Below are positions 1 to 8,218 of a stretch of 64,000 nt of DNA, piece by piece. The notes beneath the pieces were generated by a model that did no database searches, had not been told where the DNA came from, and saw nothing but the letters and a program-made list of their open reading frames with translations. The stretch lies in assembly GCF_000173075.1 (NCBI RefSeq), contig NZ_ABVL01000002.1:124001-188000 (forward strand), in the 5' to 3' direction. The DNA is from Chthoniobacter flavus Ellin428 (GTDB taxonomy: Bacteria; Verrucomicrobiota; Verrucomicrobiia; Chthoniobacterales; Chthoniobacteraceae). How positions within the stretch are numbered: position 1 is the stretch's first letter; every line of letters starts with the position of its first letter. The translations under genes were made by a program, and so were the position numbers.

Positions 1-778
1 TTCTCGACGCGGGGTCAGGCATTCGGCCGCTGGGCGAGGCGTTGGCTGCCGAGTTCAATGGCAAGCCGATCGAGATCACGCTGCTCATCACGCACACCCA
101 CTGGGATCACATCCAGGGCTTCCCGTTTTTCCTGCCGGCCTACGACGCGCGCAACCGCGTGCACATCCTCGGTTACGAGGGGGCCCGCGATGGCCTGGCG
201 GCGACGCTCGCCGGGCAGATGGAGAGCCCGTATTTCCCGATCGCGCTCAAACAGATGCCGGGGAATATCGTGATCGAGGACTGCGGGAGATGACGTTCAC
301 ATCGGCAAGGTACGCGTGGAAGCGTGCTTCTCGAATCACCCGGGGGTGTGCGTCGGTTACAAGCTCTACACTTCCAGCGGAACGATCGTCTATCTGCCGG
401 ACAACGAGTCCTTCAACGAGAACACGAAGAAGGTGCACGGCGGAGCGTTGCCGCGGAATATCGAGGAGAACATCGCCGGGTTCATCCGCGAGGTGGACAT
501 GCTGATCCTCGATTCCCAATACAGCGTCGACGAATACAAGACGCACGTCGGCTGGGGGCATGGCTGCGTCGACGACGTTGTTCCGGCTCGCGCTCGACAA
601 CGGCGTGAAGCGGCTCTTTCTCTTCCACCACGACCCGGCGCACGACGATCGTTCCATCTCGAACATGCTCATGCATGCGCGCGAGGTCGCGCAGAAAGAT
701 GGCTCCAATCTGCGAGTGGATGCCGCCCGCGAAGGCGAGCAATTAGTGCTCGGTCCGCGGGCGATTAACGGGATGTGA
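1..778 (+). pseudogene. MBL-fold metallo-hydrolase, 5' truncated by window, frameshifted
   Basis: This is a metallo-beta-lactamase-fold hydrolase entering from outside the window. The zinc-binding motif THTHWDHIQG is read in frame 3 and preceded by LDAGSGIRPLG, which is typical of this family. A second part, from about 301, reads HIGKVRVEACFSNHPG with a later YLPDNE segment. A third, from about 580, ends in VKRLFLFHHDPAHDD. Joining them needs a missing C near 281, a missing C near 298 and an extra base near 578-582. The joined product looks like a complete hydrolase whose true substrate cannot be told. It is either a real pseudogene or three sequencing errors; the intact motifs favour errors. 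Confidence 0.8.
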
Positions 779-889
779 CCGATGGACGGAGAGACGCGCG
801 CCTGCGCGCTTCCCAAAATTACCCTCCGCCCGGCCAAAGATGGGGAACATGCAGGAGCGTGTCCCTCCGTCGTCGCCGCCGCGCTCCGT

Positions 890-1063
890 CTAGTTCTTCT
901 TCTTCTTGCTCGTCGTCACGTGGCACTGCGCGTCACCGGCGGAACACGTTGAGGCACTGCTCTTGGAAGCGCTGCAGCAGTCGGCTTTCTTCGGCGAATG
1001 AGCGCAGGCGGGGACGAGCATGGCTACGGCGGCGATGGCGAGAAGGCGGGGGAGAATTTGCAT
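890..1063 (-). CDS. Small Cys-rich putative lipoprotein (57 aa)
   Basis: A 57-residue reading frame starts with ATG at 1063. A hydrophobic N-terminus (residues 3-18) runs into VPAC, a plausible lipobox with Cys20 as the lipidated residue. The mature part is short, with a Cys-Cys pair (29-30) and further Cys at 40 and 47, and ends in a Lys-rich tail. It lies 52 bp downstream of the beta-propeller dehydrogenase gene on the same strand, so it may be the last gene of that export operon. I recognise no family. The clean signal sequence and the position support a real gene. The Cys residues could bind metal or form disulfides, but that is a guess. Confidence 0.55.
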   Translation of the reverse strand: MQILPRLLAIAAVAMLVPACAHSPKKADCCSASKSSASTCSAGDAQCHVTTSKKKKN

Positions 1064-1115
1064 GGCAGGGAGAAAAGATGGAGCGATGGAATCGGTCGAG
1101 TGAAATCGATTCCGC

Positions 1116-2621
1116 CTATGACGCTGGGATCTGGTTCAGTGTGTAATAGGCGTCGGGATGCAGGATCGATTCGCCGCCGGCGGATTTCACGCCGGGCAGG
1201 TGAATCTCGTGCACGTGGCCTTCCATGAGGCCATCGATGACGAGCCGGGCGCTCATGCCGTCGGGCGACACGGTCACGCTTTTGATCGTTGGTGTAGTCT
1301 CGTCGACCTTCGGGCTGCCGTAGCTGGACTGGAAGATCGTGGTGTAAGTCTTGATCGTGTACGACGCGGGGTTGCCGGCGGTTTGCGGGTCGAGCGGCTT
1401 GGTGAAGGTGAATTCGAAGCCATCGGGCTTGGCGCGCATCTCGTGAATTTCGAAAGGCACCTTGCCGGTCCACACGAGCCGCTGGAGGGCGTAGGGATGT
1501 CCACCGCGGGCGCCCCAGCCACGATCGGTGCCGTAGACGAAGAGCGAGCCGTCGTCGCCCCATTCGACGCTGAGATTGCCGGAATCGAATCCCTGGCGGA
1601 AGGGGAAGCAGGCCCCCTGATAGCGATCGTTCACCTTCTCGAGAAAAACGCGCATGACCGTGCTGTGCGACTGGTCGCAGACGAAGAGTTGCTTTTGAAA
1701 CGGCCCGAATTTTCCGCCGGTGGTGTCGGGGATGAAGCCGCTCGCCGATTGCCCCATCTCGGGATAGGGGAACATAATCGCTGGCGGCATGTATTCGGGA
1801 ATCCGTTTCGCTTCCTTGTAAATGCGGCTGCCGCTCTCGGGTTCCTGCGGCTTCCTGAGGCCCGCCTTGGCGATGGCGTCCTTGGTCGCCGGATCGTCGA
1901 ACCATTTCAGCCCCGCCGGATGCCCCATGAAGTAGCCGGGCCGCAATTCCTTGAGCCCGTCGGCGCCATTCCACGGCCCTTGGTTATCGGTGAAAAACAT
2001 CACGCCATCCGCATTCGTGCCGATGCCGCCCGGCGAGCGAATACCGCTGCACGTGGGCACCCAGGAACCGTCCGGCTTGAGGCGGAAACACCAGCCGCGA
2101 TACGGGCTGTTACTGTTGAAGGAACCGGTCAGGCAGAGCACGATCCACAGATCGCCGTTCTTGTCGAACTTCGAGCCGAAGGCGTACTCGTGATAGTCGC
2201 CGTTGATGCCCCAGGGATCGCCGACAGTCTCGAAGAGATCGGCGCGGCCGTCGCCGTCGAGATCCTTCATCCGCGTCTCTTCGGCGCGCTGGGTGGCGTA
2301 GATCCAACTGTCCTTTGTGGTGAGACCGAGCACCTCGTGCAATCCGCTGGCAAACTGCGTGAACTTCAAGTGCGTGGGCGGATCCTCGAGGGCGTTGTCG
2401 ATGAAGTAGATGTCGCCCTGCCGCGTGGAGGCAGCGAGGCGGCCATTGCCCATCCACTGCAGCGCGCCGGCCTCGAGGGCAACGCCCTCGGGAATCGGCA
2501 GGGTGACGATGCGATAGTACTGCTTCTCCGCTTCCTTGAGCTCGGGGCTGGCCGTGTCATCGGCAAAAACAGCGGCGCTCCAAAAGAGGGCGGCGAGAGA
2601 GAGAATAGTGGTGAATTTCAT
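1116..2621 (-). CDS. Secreted beta-propeller (glucose/sorbosone dehydrogenase-like) protein
   Basis: The 501-residue protein has a Sec signal peptide (residues 1-20, cleaved after VFA) and then blade-like segments such as LPIPEGVALEAGALQWM and DLDGDGRADLFETV. These are typical of the secreted PQQ-type or membrane-bound dehydrogenase propellers common in Verrucomicrobiota and Planctomycetota. It probably acts outside the cytoplasmic membrane, oxidising a sugar or polyol. The start is 19 bp downstream of the multi-haem cytochrome gene stop, so the two are very likely co-transcribed, with the cytochrome as plausible electron acceptor. The C-terminal 100 residues look like an added beta-sandwich. 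Substrate and cofactor cannot be read from the sequence. Confidence 0.75.
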   Translation of the reverse strand: MKFTTILSLAALFWSAAVFADDTASPELKEAEKQYYRIVTLPIPEGVALEAGALQWMGNGRLAASTRQGDIYFIDNALEDPPTHLKFTQFASGLHEVLGLTTKDSWIYATQRAEETRMKDLDGDGRADLFETVGDPWGINGDYHEYAFGSKFDKNGDLWIVLCLTGSFNSNSPYRGWCFRLKPDGSWVPTCSGIRSPGGIGTNADGVMFFTDNQGPWNGADGLKELRPGYFMGHPAGLKWFDDPATKDAIAKAGLRKPQEPESGSRIYKEAKRIPEYMPPAIMFPYPEMGQSASGFIPDTTGGKFGPFQKQLFVCDQSHSTVMRVFLEKVNDRYQGACFPFRQGFDSGNLSVEWGDDGSLFVYGTDRGWGARGGHPYALQRLVWTGKVPFEIHEMRAKPDGFEFTFTKPLDPQTAGNPASYTIKTYTTIFQSSYGSPKVDETTPTIKSVTVSPDGMSARLVIDGLMEGHVHEIHLPGVKSAGGESILHPDAYYTLNQIPAS

Positions 2622-2640
2622 GGTGTGAAGAAGGGCGAAA

Positions 2641-5421
2641 TTACCAGGTCATTTCCTCGACGAATTTCGCTTCGCCACCTTGGAACGTGAGCGGCACGAG
2701 CAACTCGCTCTCGTTGTCGCTGTCGCGAATGATCGGCTTCGAGCCCGGGAATTTCAGCTTCAACGTTTCATCCACGGCAAATGTGCCGTCGGTTTCCTTG
2801 ATCTTTTTACCAACCGCAGCGCGGAAGAAGAGGTGCTCGACCGGTTTCTCCGCATGCACCGTCACGGTGCGGTGGAAGCCGGCGTCGGGATCACCCGATA
2901 CGGCGACCGGATAGTCTTCGATGCTCAGATCATTCCACGAATAGCGGAAGGTGGGCCGACGTTTGGCATCCAGCAAATAGCCGCGGAACTGCCAGCCTGC
3001 GGCCTGGCCGGTATCCTTCGGCCAGACGGCGCTCTCGCTATTCAGGATCGCGAAGGGTGGTCCGGGCGGTTCGTGAACGACGTTGGTGCCCAGCGGTTTT
3101 TCGAAGCCTTGTCCGCGACCGGTGCGATGGCGTGCCGCGTCAATGAACGCTCCCTGCCAGATCATCGCGAGGCGCATGTCATTTGCATCGAAAGCGAGAT
3201 TGGCCTTTTCCGGATAGCCGACGCCGATTGCCCGCGAGCCACCGCCTTCGATGAAGTTGCGATAGATGATCGCTTCCTTGTCGGCGACGAGTTCCATCTT
3301 GCCCTGCACCAGCCCCGTCGGCAGGTCGGTGAAATTCTTGCGCGCGAGGTAAGCCCAGATGGCAGAGATCTGTTTCTCCGAGTCGCCGCCGAGGACGTCC
3401 TTGTTGGTCGCCACGCCATTGGGCCAAAAGGCCGGCATACGCGTGCCGGGGCGGAGTGATTGCGGATCGAGCAGGTAGCGGCGGAACCAATCGAACTTCA
3501 AGCGCTGTCCCGCCGTGGCGAGATCGAGCGCGGGCACGCCGAGCGATTTGTGGCCGTCGAACATATGGCACGCGATGCAGGTGAGCCCGCCGACGCCGAT
3601 GAGTTTGCGGCCATATTTGTTCGCTTCATTGGCCACACCAGAGGCGGCCACATCCGGGTCCGGCGTCGCATCGGCCCGCGAGTCAGCCTTGCTGAAAAGG
3701 TCCGGGAGTTGGCCAACATTGGCGGCGCCAAATTGCGGCATGCGCGTGGCCATGTACGGACGCACCGCGCCACCTTCGGTGAGCACGGCCTTGATCCATT
3801 CCGGACGCAACTTGGCCCCGACGCCGTTCAGTTGTGGCGGCATTTTACCTTCGTCGCCCAGATCGACTTCGCCGACGTTGGCGAAATACTCGCGGTGCAA
3901 ACCTTCCGGCCCGCCGCGGTGGTCGCGATTGTGGCAGGCGAAGCAATTCATCACGGTCATCGTCCGAATGATTTGTTGCTCGGGCGTGAGCTCCGCGGTG
4001 AGCGCGGCTTGCGCACCGAGTTGGCCGAGAATGACGACACGCTGGCGGTCGCTGATTTCGAAGCGCGGCAGGCCCGGCTTCACTTTCGGGCTCAGGCATC
4101 CCGCTGGCTGGCGGCCGTTGAGTCGGGCCAGCGGCCGGGCCACGGGTGCGGTCGCTGTGATCGGCCATTTGCTCGGGAGATCACCGTGGCAGCGGGCGCA
4201 TTGCAGGGAGATGTAGTAGTTCGCGCCGGCGGCGGCCTTGGTGTCATCGACGGTAAATTCGAGGTTGCCGACCGGAAGCATGGCCTTGCCCTCATGCGAA
4301 AGGACTTTGCTCGGGATTTCGGTTTTGTTAATGCCCGGACCTTTCCACGAAACCTTCAGCGCCGTCTGCCCGCCGCCATCGAAATAAATGACGCGAACGG
4401 AGTGGCTGCCCGCGGTGAGCTTGATCTTTCCATTGCGCTCCTGGTCCGGATGAATGCCGCCGTTCTCAACAACTTGCTTGTCGTCGATGAAGAGACGCGA
4501 GCCGTCGTCGGACTTCGTATAGAATTGATATTCTCCGTCGGTCGGGATGGCGATGACGCCACGGAAACGAATCGCGAAGTCGTTCTTCCGCTGGGCGACC
4601 GCCAGGGTGAACGTGTCGACGTTCCCCGTGGTTTTGGGAGTCAGGCGATCAAACTCGGGCAGCTCGGGTAATTGCTCCTCGTAATACTCGTAACTCAGGC
4701 CGGACAAATGCGCTTCCTCGCCCTCGGGAGCTTGCGAGCGCAGAAGATACATGGCCACAGCGCGCGCCTCCGTGGGGTTGAGCTTTAACGAAGGCATGCG
4801 GCCACCGGGCCGGGACTTCAGCGGATCGCGGAGAAAGTCGGCCAGCTCGGCGACGGTGAATTTCTTCGCGAGGTCACCGAGCGGAATCGAGGTCCTGGCC
4901 ATCCCGGGAAATTCGTTCTTGGGATCGGCTTTGCTCGGAGGAAGTTCCTGCGGGGCGTGGCACTGCACACAACCAACCGTGTGGTAGAGCGTGCGTCCCA
5001 CGTTGATGGCCGCCGCGCTCTGGCCGATCGGCGTCGCTTTTTGTGCACCGCGCAGCGATACGAGGTAGTGAGTGAGCGCCTCGGCCATTTCGGCGCGTTT
5101 CGGTTCTTCCATCGCGGCCAGCATGTCCGGCATCAGCGTGCCGGGCGTCTCCGCCTGTGGGTTGAGCAGGAAAGCATGCAGCCACTGCGGCGTCACCTTT
5201 ACGCCATGCGCAGCATCCAACCGCGGCGAGGGGCGCGAGGCCAGGCGTTGCTTGACCGGCCCGGCATCGTGACAGGCCGCGCAGTTCATCTCGCTGATCA
5301 GATATTCACCCGGATCGACGCCGGCGCGGGAGACGCCAGCCAGGCCGAGGAAAAGAGCGACGGAAGCCCCGGACAGCAAATGAGCGACAGGGCGGCGACG
5401 GAAGAAGAGATTGGGAAACAT
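2641..5421 (-). CDS. Multi-haem cytochrome c with internal PA14 domain
   Basis: The 926-residue exported protein has a signal peptide ending near residue 33 (SRA). Five CXXCH haem-attachment motifs start at Cys47, Cys151, Cys408, Cys493 and Cys615. Between the second and third lies a PA14 domain (about 247-372), with the typical DGSRLFIDD and GSHSVRVIYFDGGG segments, usually linked to carbohydrate binding. PA14 fused to cytochrome c is characteristic of PVC-group bacteria. Its role is probably periplasmic electron transfer from the adjacent beta-propeller dehydrogenase, perhaps while bound to a polysaccharide. It is the first gene of a minus-strand cluster; the next start is 19 bp downstream. 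Confidence 0.88.
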   Translation of the reverse strand: MFPNLFFRRRPVAHLLSGASVALFLGLAGVSRAGVDPGEYLISEMNCAACHDAGPVKQRLASRPSPRLDAAHGVKVTPQWLHAFLLNPQAETPGTLMPDMLAAMEEPKRAEMAEALTHYLVSLRGAQKATPIGQSAAAINVGRTLYHTVGCVQCHAPQELPPSKADPKNEFPGMARTSIPLGDLAKKFTVAELADFLRDPLKSRPGGRMPSLKLNPTEARAVAMYLLRSQAPEGEEAHLSGLSYEYYEEQLPELPEFDRLTPKTTGNVDTFTLAVAQRKNDFAIRFRGVIAIPTDGEYQFYTKSDDGSRLFIDDKQVVENGGIHPDQERNGKIKLTAGSHSVRVIYFDGGGQTALKVSWKGPGINKTEIPSKVLSHEGKAMLPVGNLEFTVDDTKAAAGANYYISLQCARCHGDLPSKWPITATAPVARPLARLNGRQPAGCLSPKVKPGLPRFEISDRQRVVILGQLGAQAALTAELTPEQQIIRTMTVMNCFACHNRDHRGGPEGLHREYFANVGEVDLGDEGKMPPQLNGVGAKLRPEWIKAVLTEGGAVRPYMATRMPQFGAANVGQLPDLFSKADSRADATPDPDVAASGVANEANKYGRKLIGVGGLTCIACHMFDGHKSLGVPALDLATAGQRLKFDWFRRYLLDPQSLRPGTRMPAFWPNGVATNKDVLGGDSEKQISAIWAYLARKNFTDLPTGLVQGKMELVADKEAIIYRNFIEGGGSRAIGVGYPEKANLAFDANDMRLAMIWQGAFIDAARHRTGRGQGFEKPLGTNVVHEPPGPPFAILNSESAVWPKDTGQAAGWQFRGYLLDAKRRPTFRYSWNDLSIEDYPVAVSGDPDAGFHRTVTVHAEKPVEHLFFRAAVGKKIKETDGTFAVDETLKLKFPGSKPIIRDSDNESELLVPLTFQGGEAKFVEEMTW

Positions 5422-5543
5422 CAGGGAAGGAGCAGCGCCGTGAATAACCTCCTCAACACCGTGTTGCTAGAGGATTTTGCCCAGCGAGAACTGCTTGCTC
5501 TCGATACCCCCGGCTTCGATTCCCGTCATCTAGCGAGAATTCA

Positions 5544-6560
5544 CTACACCGTCTCGCGTACGTGCGGGAAATGGACTTTCCGGCAATCCGGACAAATGCC
5601 GTGGCTGAATTTCGCCTCGCTACGGCTCTGGATGAATTCCTCGAGTTGATGCCAGTCGCCGCCTTCGTCGCGAATGTCTTTGCAATAGGCGCAGGTCGGA
5701 AGAATCCCGCGCAGGGTCTTCACCTCGTTCAGCGCCTTCTGGAGTTGTTCGATGAGGCTTTCCTTTTCGCGCTCCACTTTCTTGCGGCGCTCGATTTCCT
5801 GCTGGGCGAGGCTCAGCTCCAGGCGCACTTCGCCCACTTCCTTGAGAATCGCGAGCACGGGACGATGCTCGATAACCATGCCGAATTTTTTGTTCTGACG
5901 GTCGAGGTAGAGATAGAGGAATGGGTAGGCGAAAACCGAGATGATCAACCGGCTGACCAACGTGCCGGTCAAAATGTGCAGATAGTCGGGAGTGCCGAAG
6001 AAAGCGCCGGTGGAAAAGAGCAGCACGTCCAGCCACATGACCCCCAACAACGTGAAGAAGGAACGCAGCCACAAGGGCAGATTGATCCGCGGCTTGCCGA
6101 GGAATTCCCACGCGATGGCGAGGAAGATCAGATCCGCGATCGTGGTAATGACCGAAGCGCTGTTGATGCGCAGGCTGGGAATGGGGACGTGGCCCATCGG
6201 CGGAGAATCCGACAGCTTGATCTGCATATGCAGGATCAAGGCAATGATCGGCACGATGATGGAGACGCCGGCGATCGTGGAAATGGCGATGCGGGTAGCC
6301 CGGGGACCGTCGAAGACGTAGACCACAAAGACCCCCAAGAGCAACGCGGTGTAAAAGACCGTGGAGCCGACCATCAGTTCCACATGAGGAAGAAATACCT
6401 TCACGCCGGCATCGGTCACCCAGGACATGACTGCGGTGAGGCTGCCGATTAGCGCATAGAAATGGGCCAACCCGCACCGACTCCGCAGGGAGTGAGCCCA
6501 GAGCACGAGGAAATAGACCCCGATCGCTTCGCCGATGAGGATGAAAAGTTCGCCTTTCAT
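5544..6560 (-). CDS. Polytopic membrane protein with coiled coil and C-terminal four-Cys motif
   Basis: The 338-residue protein begins with six or seven hydrophobic segments (about residues 5-215). A charged coiled coil follows (245-285), then a cytosolic tail with CAYC (290-293) and HGICPDC (Cys323, Cys326). The tail pattern (ILPTCAYCKDIRD followed by FSHGICPDC) is often found at the end of PAS or receiver signalling proteins and probably binds a metal or senses redox state. There is no kinase or output domain, so this could be a sensor that acts through partners. It sits immediately upstream of, and divergent from, the signalling island. I cannot name a ligand. Confidence 0.65.
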   Translation of the reverse strand: MKGELFILIGEAIGVYFLVLWAHSLRSRCGLAHFYALIGSLTAVMSWVTDAGVKVFLPHVELMVGSTVFYTALLLGVFVVYVFDGPRATRIAISTIAGVSIIVPIIALILHMQIKLSDSPPMGHVPIPSLRINSASVITTIADLIFLAIAWEFLGKPRINLPLWLRSFFTLLGVMWLDVLLFSTGAFFGTPDYLHILTGTLVSRLIISVFAYPFLYLYLDRQNKKFGMVIEHRPVLAILKEVGEVRLELSLAQQEIERRKKVEREKESLIEQLQKALNEVKTLRGILPTCAYCKDIRDEGGDWHQLEEFIQSRSEAKFSHGICPDCRKVHFPHVRETV

Positions 6561-7066
6561 CGAGCGTTAAGCAGGGACCGCAGGCGATTCGTGTGATGGG
6601 GTTGGAGATGGAAGAGGCTGGAAAACAAAGGAGGGATGGGCAGAGGTGAAGGGCAGGGGAAAGCCGATTATTTTAGCTTGGTTAAGCAGCAAGCCCGCCC
6701 GGCAAAAGGATTTTCGTCGAAATACGCAAAAAACTTGCGTAAAATCATGCGGATGTGTAATGCGTGTTAATACGAATAGTCGCCAGACGTGATTGTGAAG
6801 CGGATGCGGTGCAATGATGCTCAAAATGGAGCTGATCTACGCAAAATTGAGAAAATGGGATCATTTTGGGAAAATCGGCGATCTTTGGCTGGACCGCGGA
6901 GAGTATGGCACCGTTGAAAGAAGCAGGTAGTGGTTTCAATGAGGTAGGGGAACTATGTATTTTTCGCCTGAAAATTAGGAATGAGTTTCCTTCGGCGAAA
7001 CCGGAGCTAAGTGTTTGAAAAGACCACGGTCTTTGAAGTAAATTTCTCTCTGTCCAATTCGCACCC
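6561..7066. other. 506-bp divergent intergenic region
   Basis: No convincing coding frame is present. The region separates the minus-strand membrane sensor-like gene from the plus-strand LuxR-type regulator and must hold both promoters. It is more AT-rich than its surroundings between about 6660 and 7060. It contains one 7-bp inverted repeat (listed separately) and a second copy of the TACGCAA half-site at 6839-6845. Confidence 0.5.
6723..6741. promoter_or_regulatory. Inverted repeat TACGCAA-N5-TTGCGTA, candidate operator
   Basis: Two perfect 7-bp arms are separated by AAAAC in the promoter region upstream of the response-regulator gene. A third half-site of the same sequence lies about 100 bp downstream (6839-6845). 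No T-run follows on the plus strand, so a protein-binding site is more likely than a terminator. The binding protein is unknown; the adjacent LuxR-type regulator is an obvious candidate. Confidence 0.4.
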
Positions 7067-7720
7067 ATGGAAACTACGAAAGTATTGATCGCCGATGACC
7101 ATCAAGTGATGCGCAGGGGCGTTCGTGCGGTAGTGGAGTTGCTCGAAGGATGGGAAGTCTGCGGTGAAGCGTCGACCGGGCGGGAAGCAGTGGAGATGGT
7201 CGAAAAGTTGCAGCCTCAGATCGTGGTCATGGACGTGACCATGCCCGAGCTGAACGGCCTCGAAGCGACGCGGCAGATTAAGAAGATCGCCCCAGCCACG
7301 GAAATTCTCATGTTCACCGGGTTGGAGACGGAAGAGCTCATCCGCCAGGTCTTCGAAGCCGGTGCGCGCAGTTACATTCTCAAGACCGACGGGCGCGAGC
7401 AACTGGAAGCCGCTCTCACCGCACTGGCCGCGCATAAACCGTATTTCACCACCCAGGTTGGGGAGATTCTTTTTGCCAAATTCCTGCATGGGAAACCCAA
7501 GGACGAAGAGCAGACCGTTGATGGAAGGCTGACCGACCGGGAACGCGAAATCGTGCAATTGCTCGCCGAGGGCGCGAGCAACAAGGAGGTGGCGGACTCA
7601 CTGGGAATCAGTGTGAAGACGGTGGAAACGCACCGCGCGGCGATCATGAAGAAGTTGAAATTCAAGTCCTTCAGCGATCTCGTACGCTACGCGATCCGCA
7701 ATCACATCATTTCCGCCTAA
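7067..7720 (+). CDS. LuxR/NarL-family response regulator
   Basis: The 217-residue two-component output protein has an N-terminal receiver domain with the acidic pair Asp10/Asp11, phospho-acceptor Asp56 (VVMDVTMP), and the conserved Thr (MFTG) and Lys (YILK). The C-terminal LuxR helix-turn-helix (about 150-210) carries LTDREREIVQLLAEG and the recognition helix VKTVETHRAAIMKKL. It is a DNA-binding transcription factor activated by phosphorylation. The cognate kinase is probably one of the hybrid kinases just downstream, the nearest being at 8219. Its target genes are unknown. Confidence 0.93.
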   Translation: METTKVLIADDHQVMRRGVRAVVELLEGWEVCGEASTGREAVEMVEKLQPQIVVMDVTMPELNGLEATRQIKKIAPATEILMFTGLETEELIRQVFEAGARSYILKTDGREQLEAALTALAAHKPYFTTQVGEILFAKFLHGKPKDEEQTVDGRLTDREREIVQLLAEGASNKEVADSLGISVKTVETHRAAIMKKLKFKSFSDLVRYAIRNHIISA

Positions 7721-7724
7721 AAGA

Positions 7725-7743
7725 CTTTCGCACGTCGCGAAAG
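7725..7743 (+). terminator. Small hairpin after response-regulator stop
   Basis: CTTTCGC and GCGAAAG form a 7-bp stem with a 5-nt loop, starting 4 nt after the stop codon. No clear T-run follows, so intrinsic termination is only possible; it may instead protect the 3' end of the transcript. Confidence 0.35.
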
Positions 7744-7822
7744 CCTCGTCGGGGAATTCACGTAGAGCTGATACGTAGTTTCCCTTTTAAAGGGTGCACG
7801 CTGCCTGCTTGTGAATAACGGC

Positions 7823-8212
7823 ATGGCTACAAGCAAAATCCTCGTTGTTGATGATGATCCGAAACTCTCGCGCCTGGTCGCGACGATCCTGAACCGAGTG
7901 GGGGGGTATGACGTCCTGGAAGAGAACCGCCCTTTTGCCGCGCTGGCGACCGCCCGCCAATTCCGCCCCGACCTGATCCTGCTGGACGTCGATATGCCCG
8001 GCAAGGATGGCGGCGCGATTTCGCGAGAACTGGGCGATGACGCCCTCCTGTCGCGAGTTCCCGTCATTTTCGTGACCTCGCTCATTTCCAAGAGCGAAGC
8101 CGGCGTGCACCACGGTGTGCGCTATCTGGCCAAGCCCGTCGATCCGCACCTTCTCCTGGATACGGTGCGCAGCCTCTGCCCGCGCTTTAAACCGGAACCG
8201 CAACTCGCCTAA
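7823..8212 (+). CDS. Single-domain response regulator (receiver only)
   Basis: The 129-residue protein is a receiver domain only. It has the acidic cluster Asp10-Asp12, phospho-acceptor Asp55 in LILLDVDMP, a Thr in FVTS and Lys-Pro in YLAKPVDP. With no output domain it probably acts as a phosphate shuttle or a protein-interaction switch. I chose ATG 7823 over an in-frame GTG at 7811 because the receiver beta-strand starts right after it (KILVVDDD). The stop is 6 nt from the start of the hybrid kinase gene, so the two form an operon and probably one pathway. Confidence 0.88.
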   Translation: MATSKILVVDDDPKLSRLVATILNRVGGYDVLEENRPFAALATARQFRPDLILLDVDMPGKDGGAISRELGDDALLSRVPVIFVTSLISKSEAGVHHGVRYLAKPVDPHLLLDTVRSLCPRFKPEPQLA

Positions 8213-8218
8213 GAGATT

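Noticed and set aside
782-895. Short plus-strand frame with ITLRPAKDGEHAG, like the first strand of a GNAT acetyltransferase
   Set aside because: The resemblance ends after about 25 residues and the frame then runs antisense to the small lipoprotein gene. It could be a remnant but there is too little to call.
1158-2690. 510-codon open frame on the plus strand opposite the beta-propeller gene
   Set aside because: It is an antisense shadow in GC-rich DNA: low-complexity composition, no motif, and it covers a gene with a clear signal peptide and family pattern.
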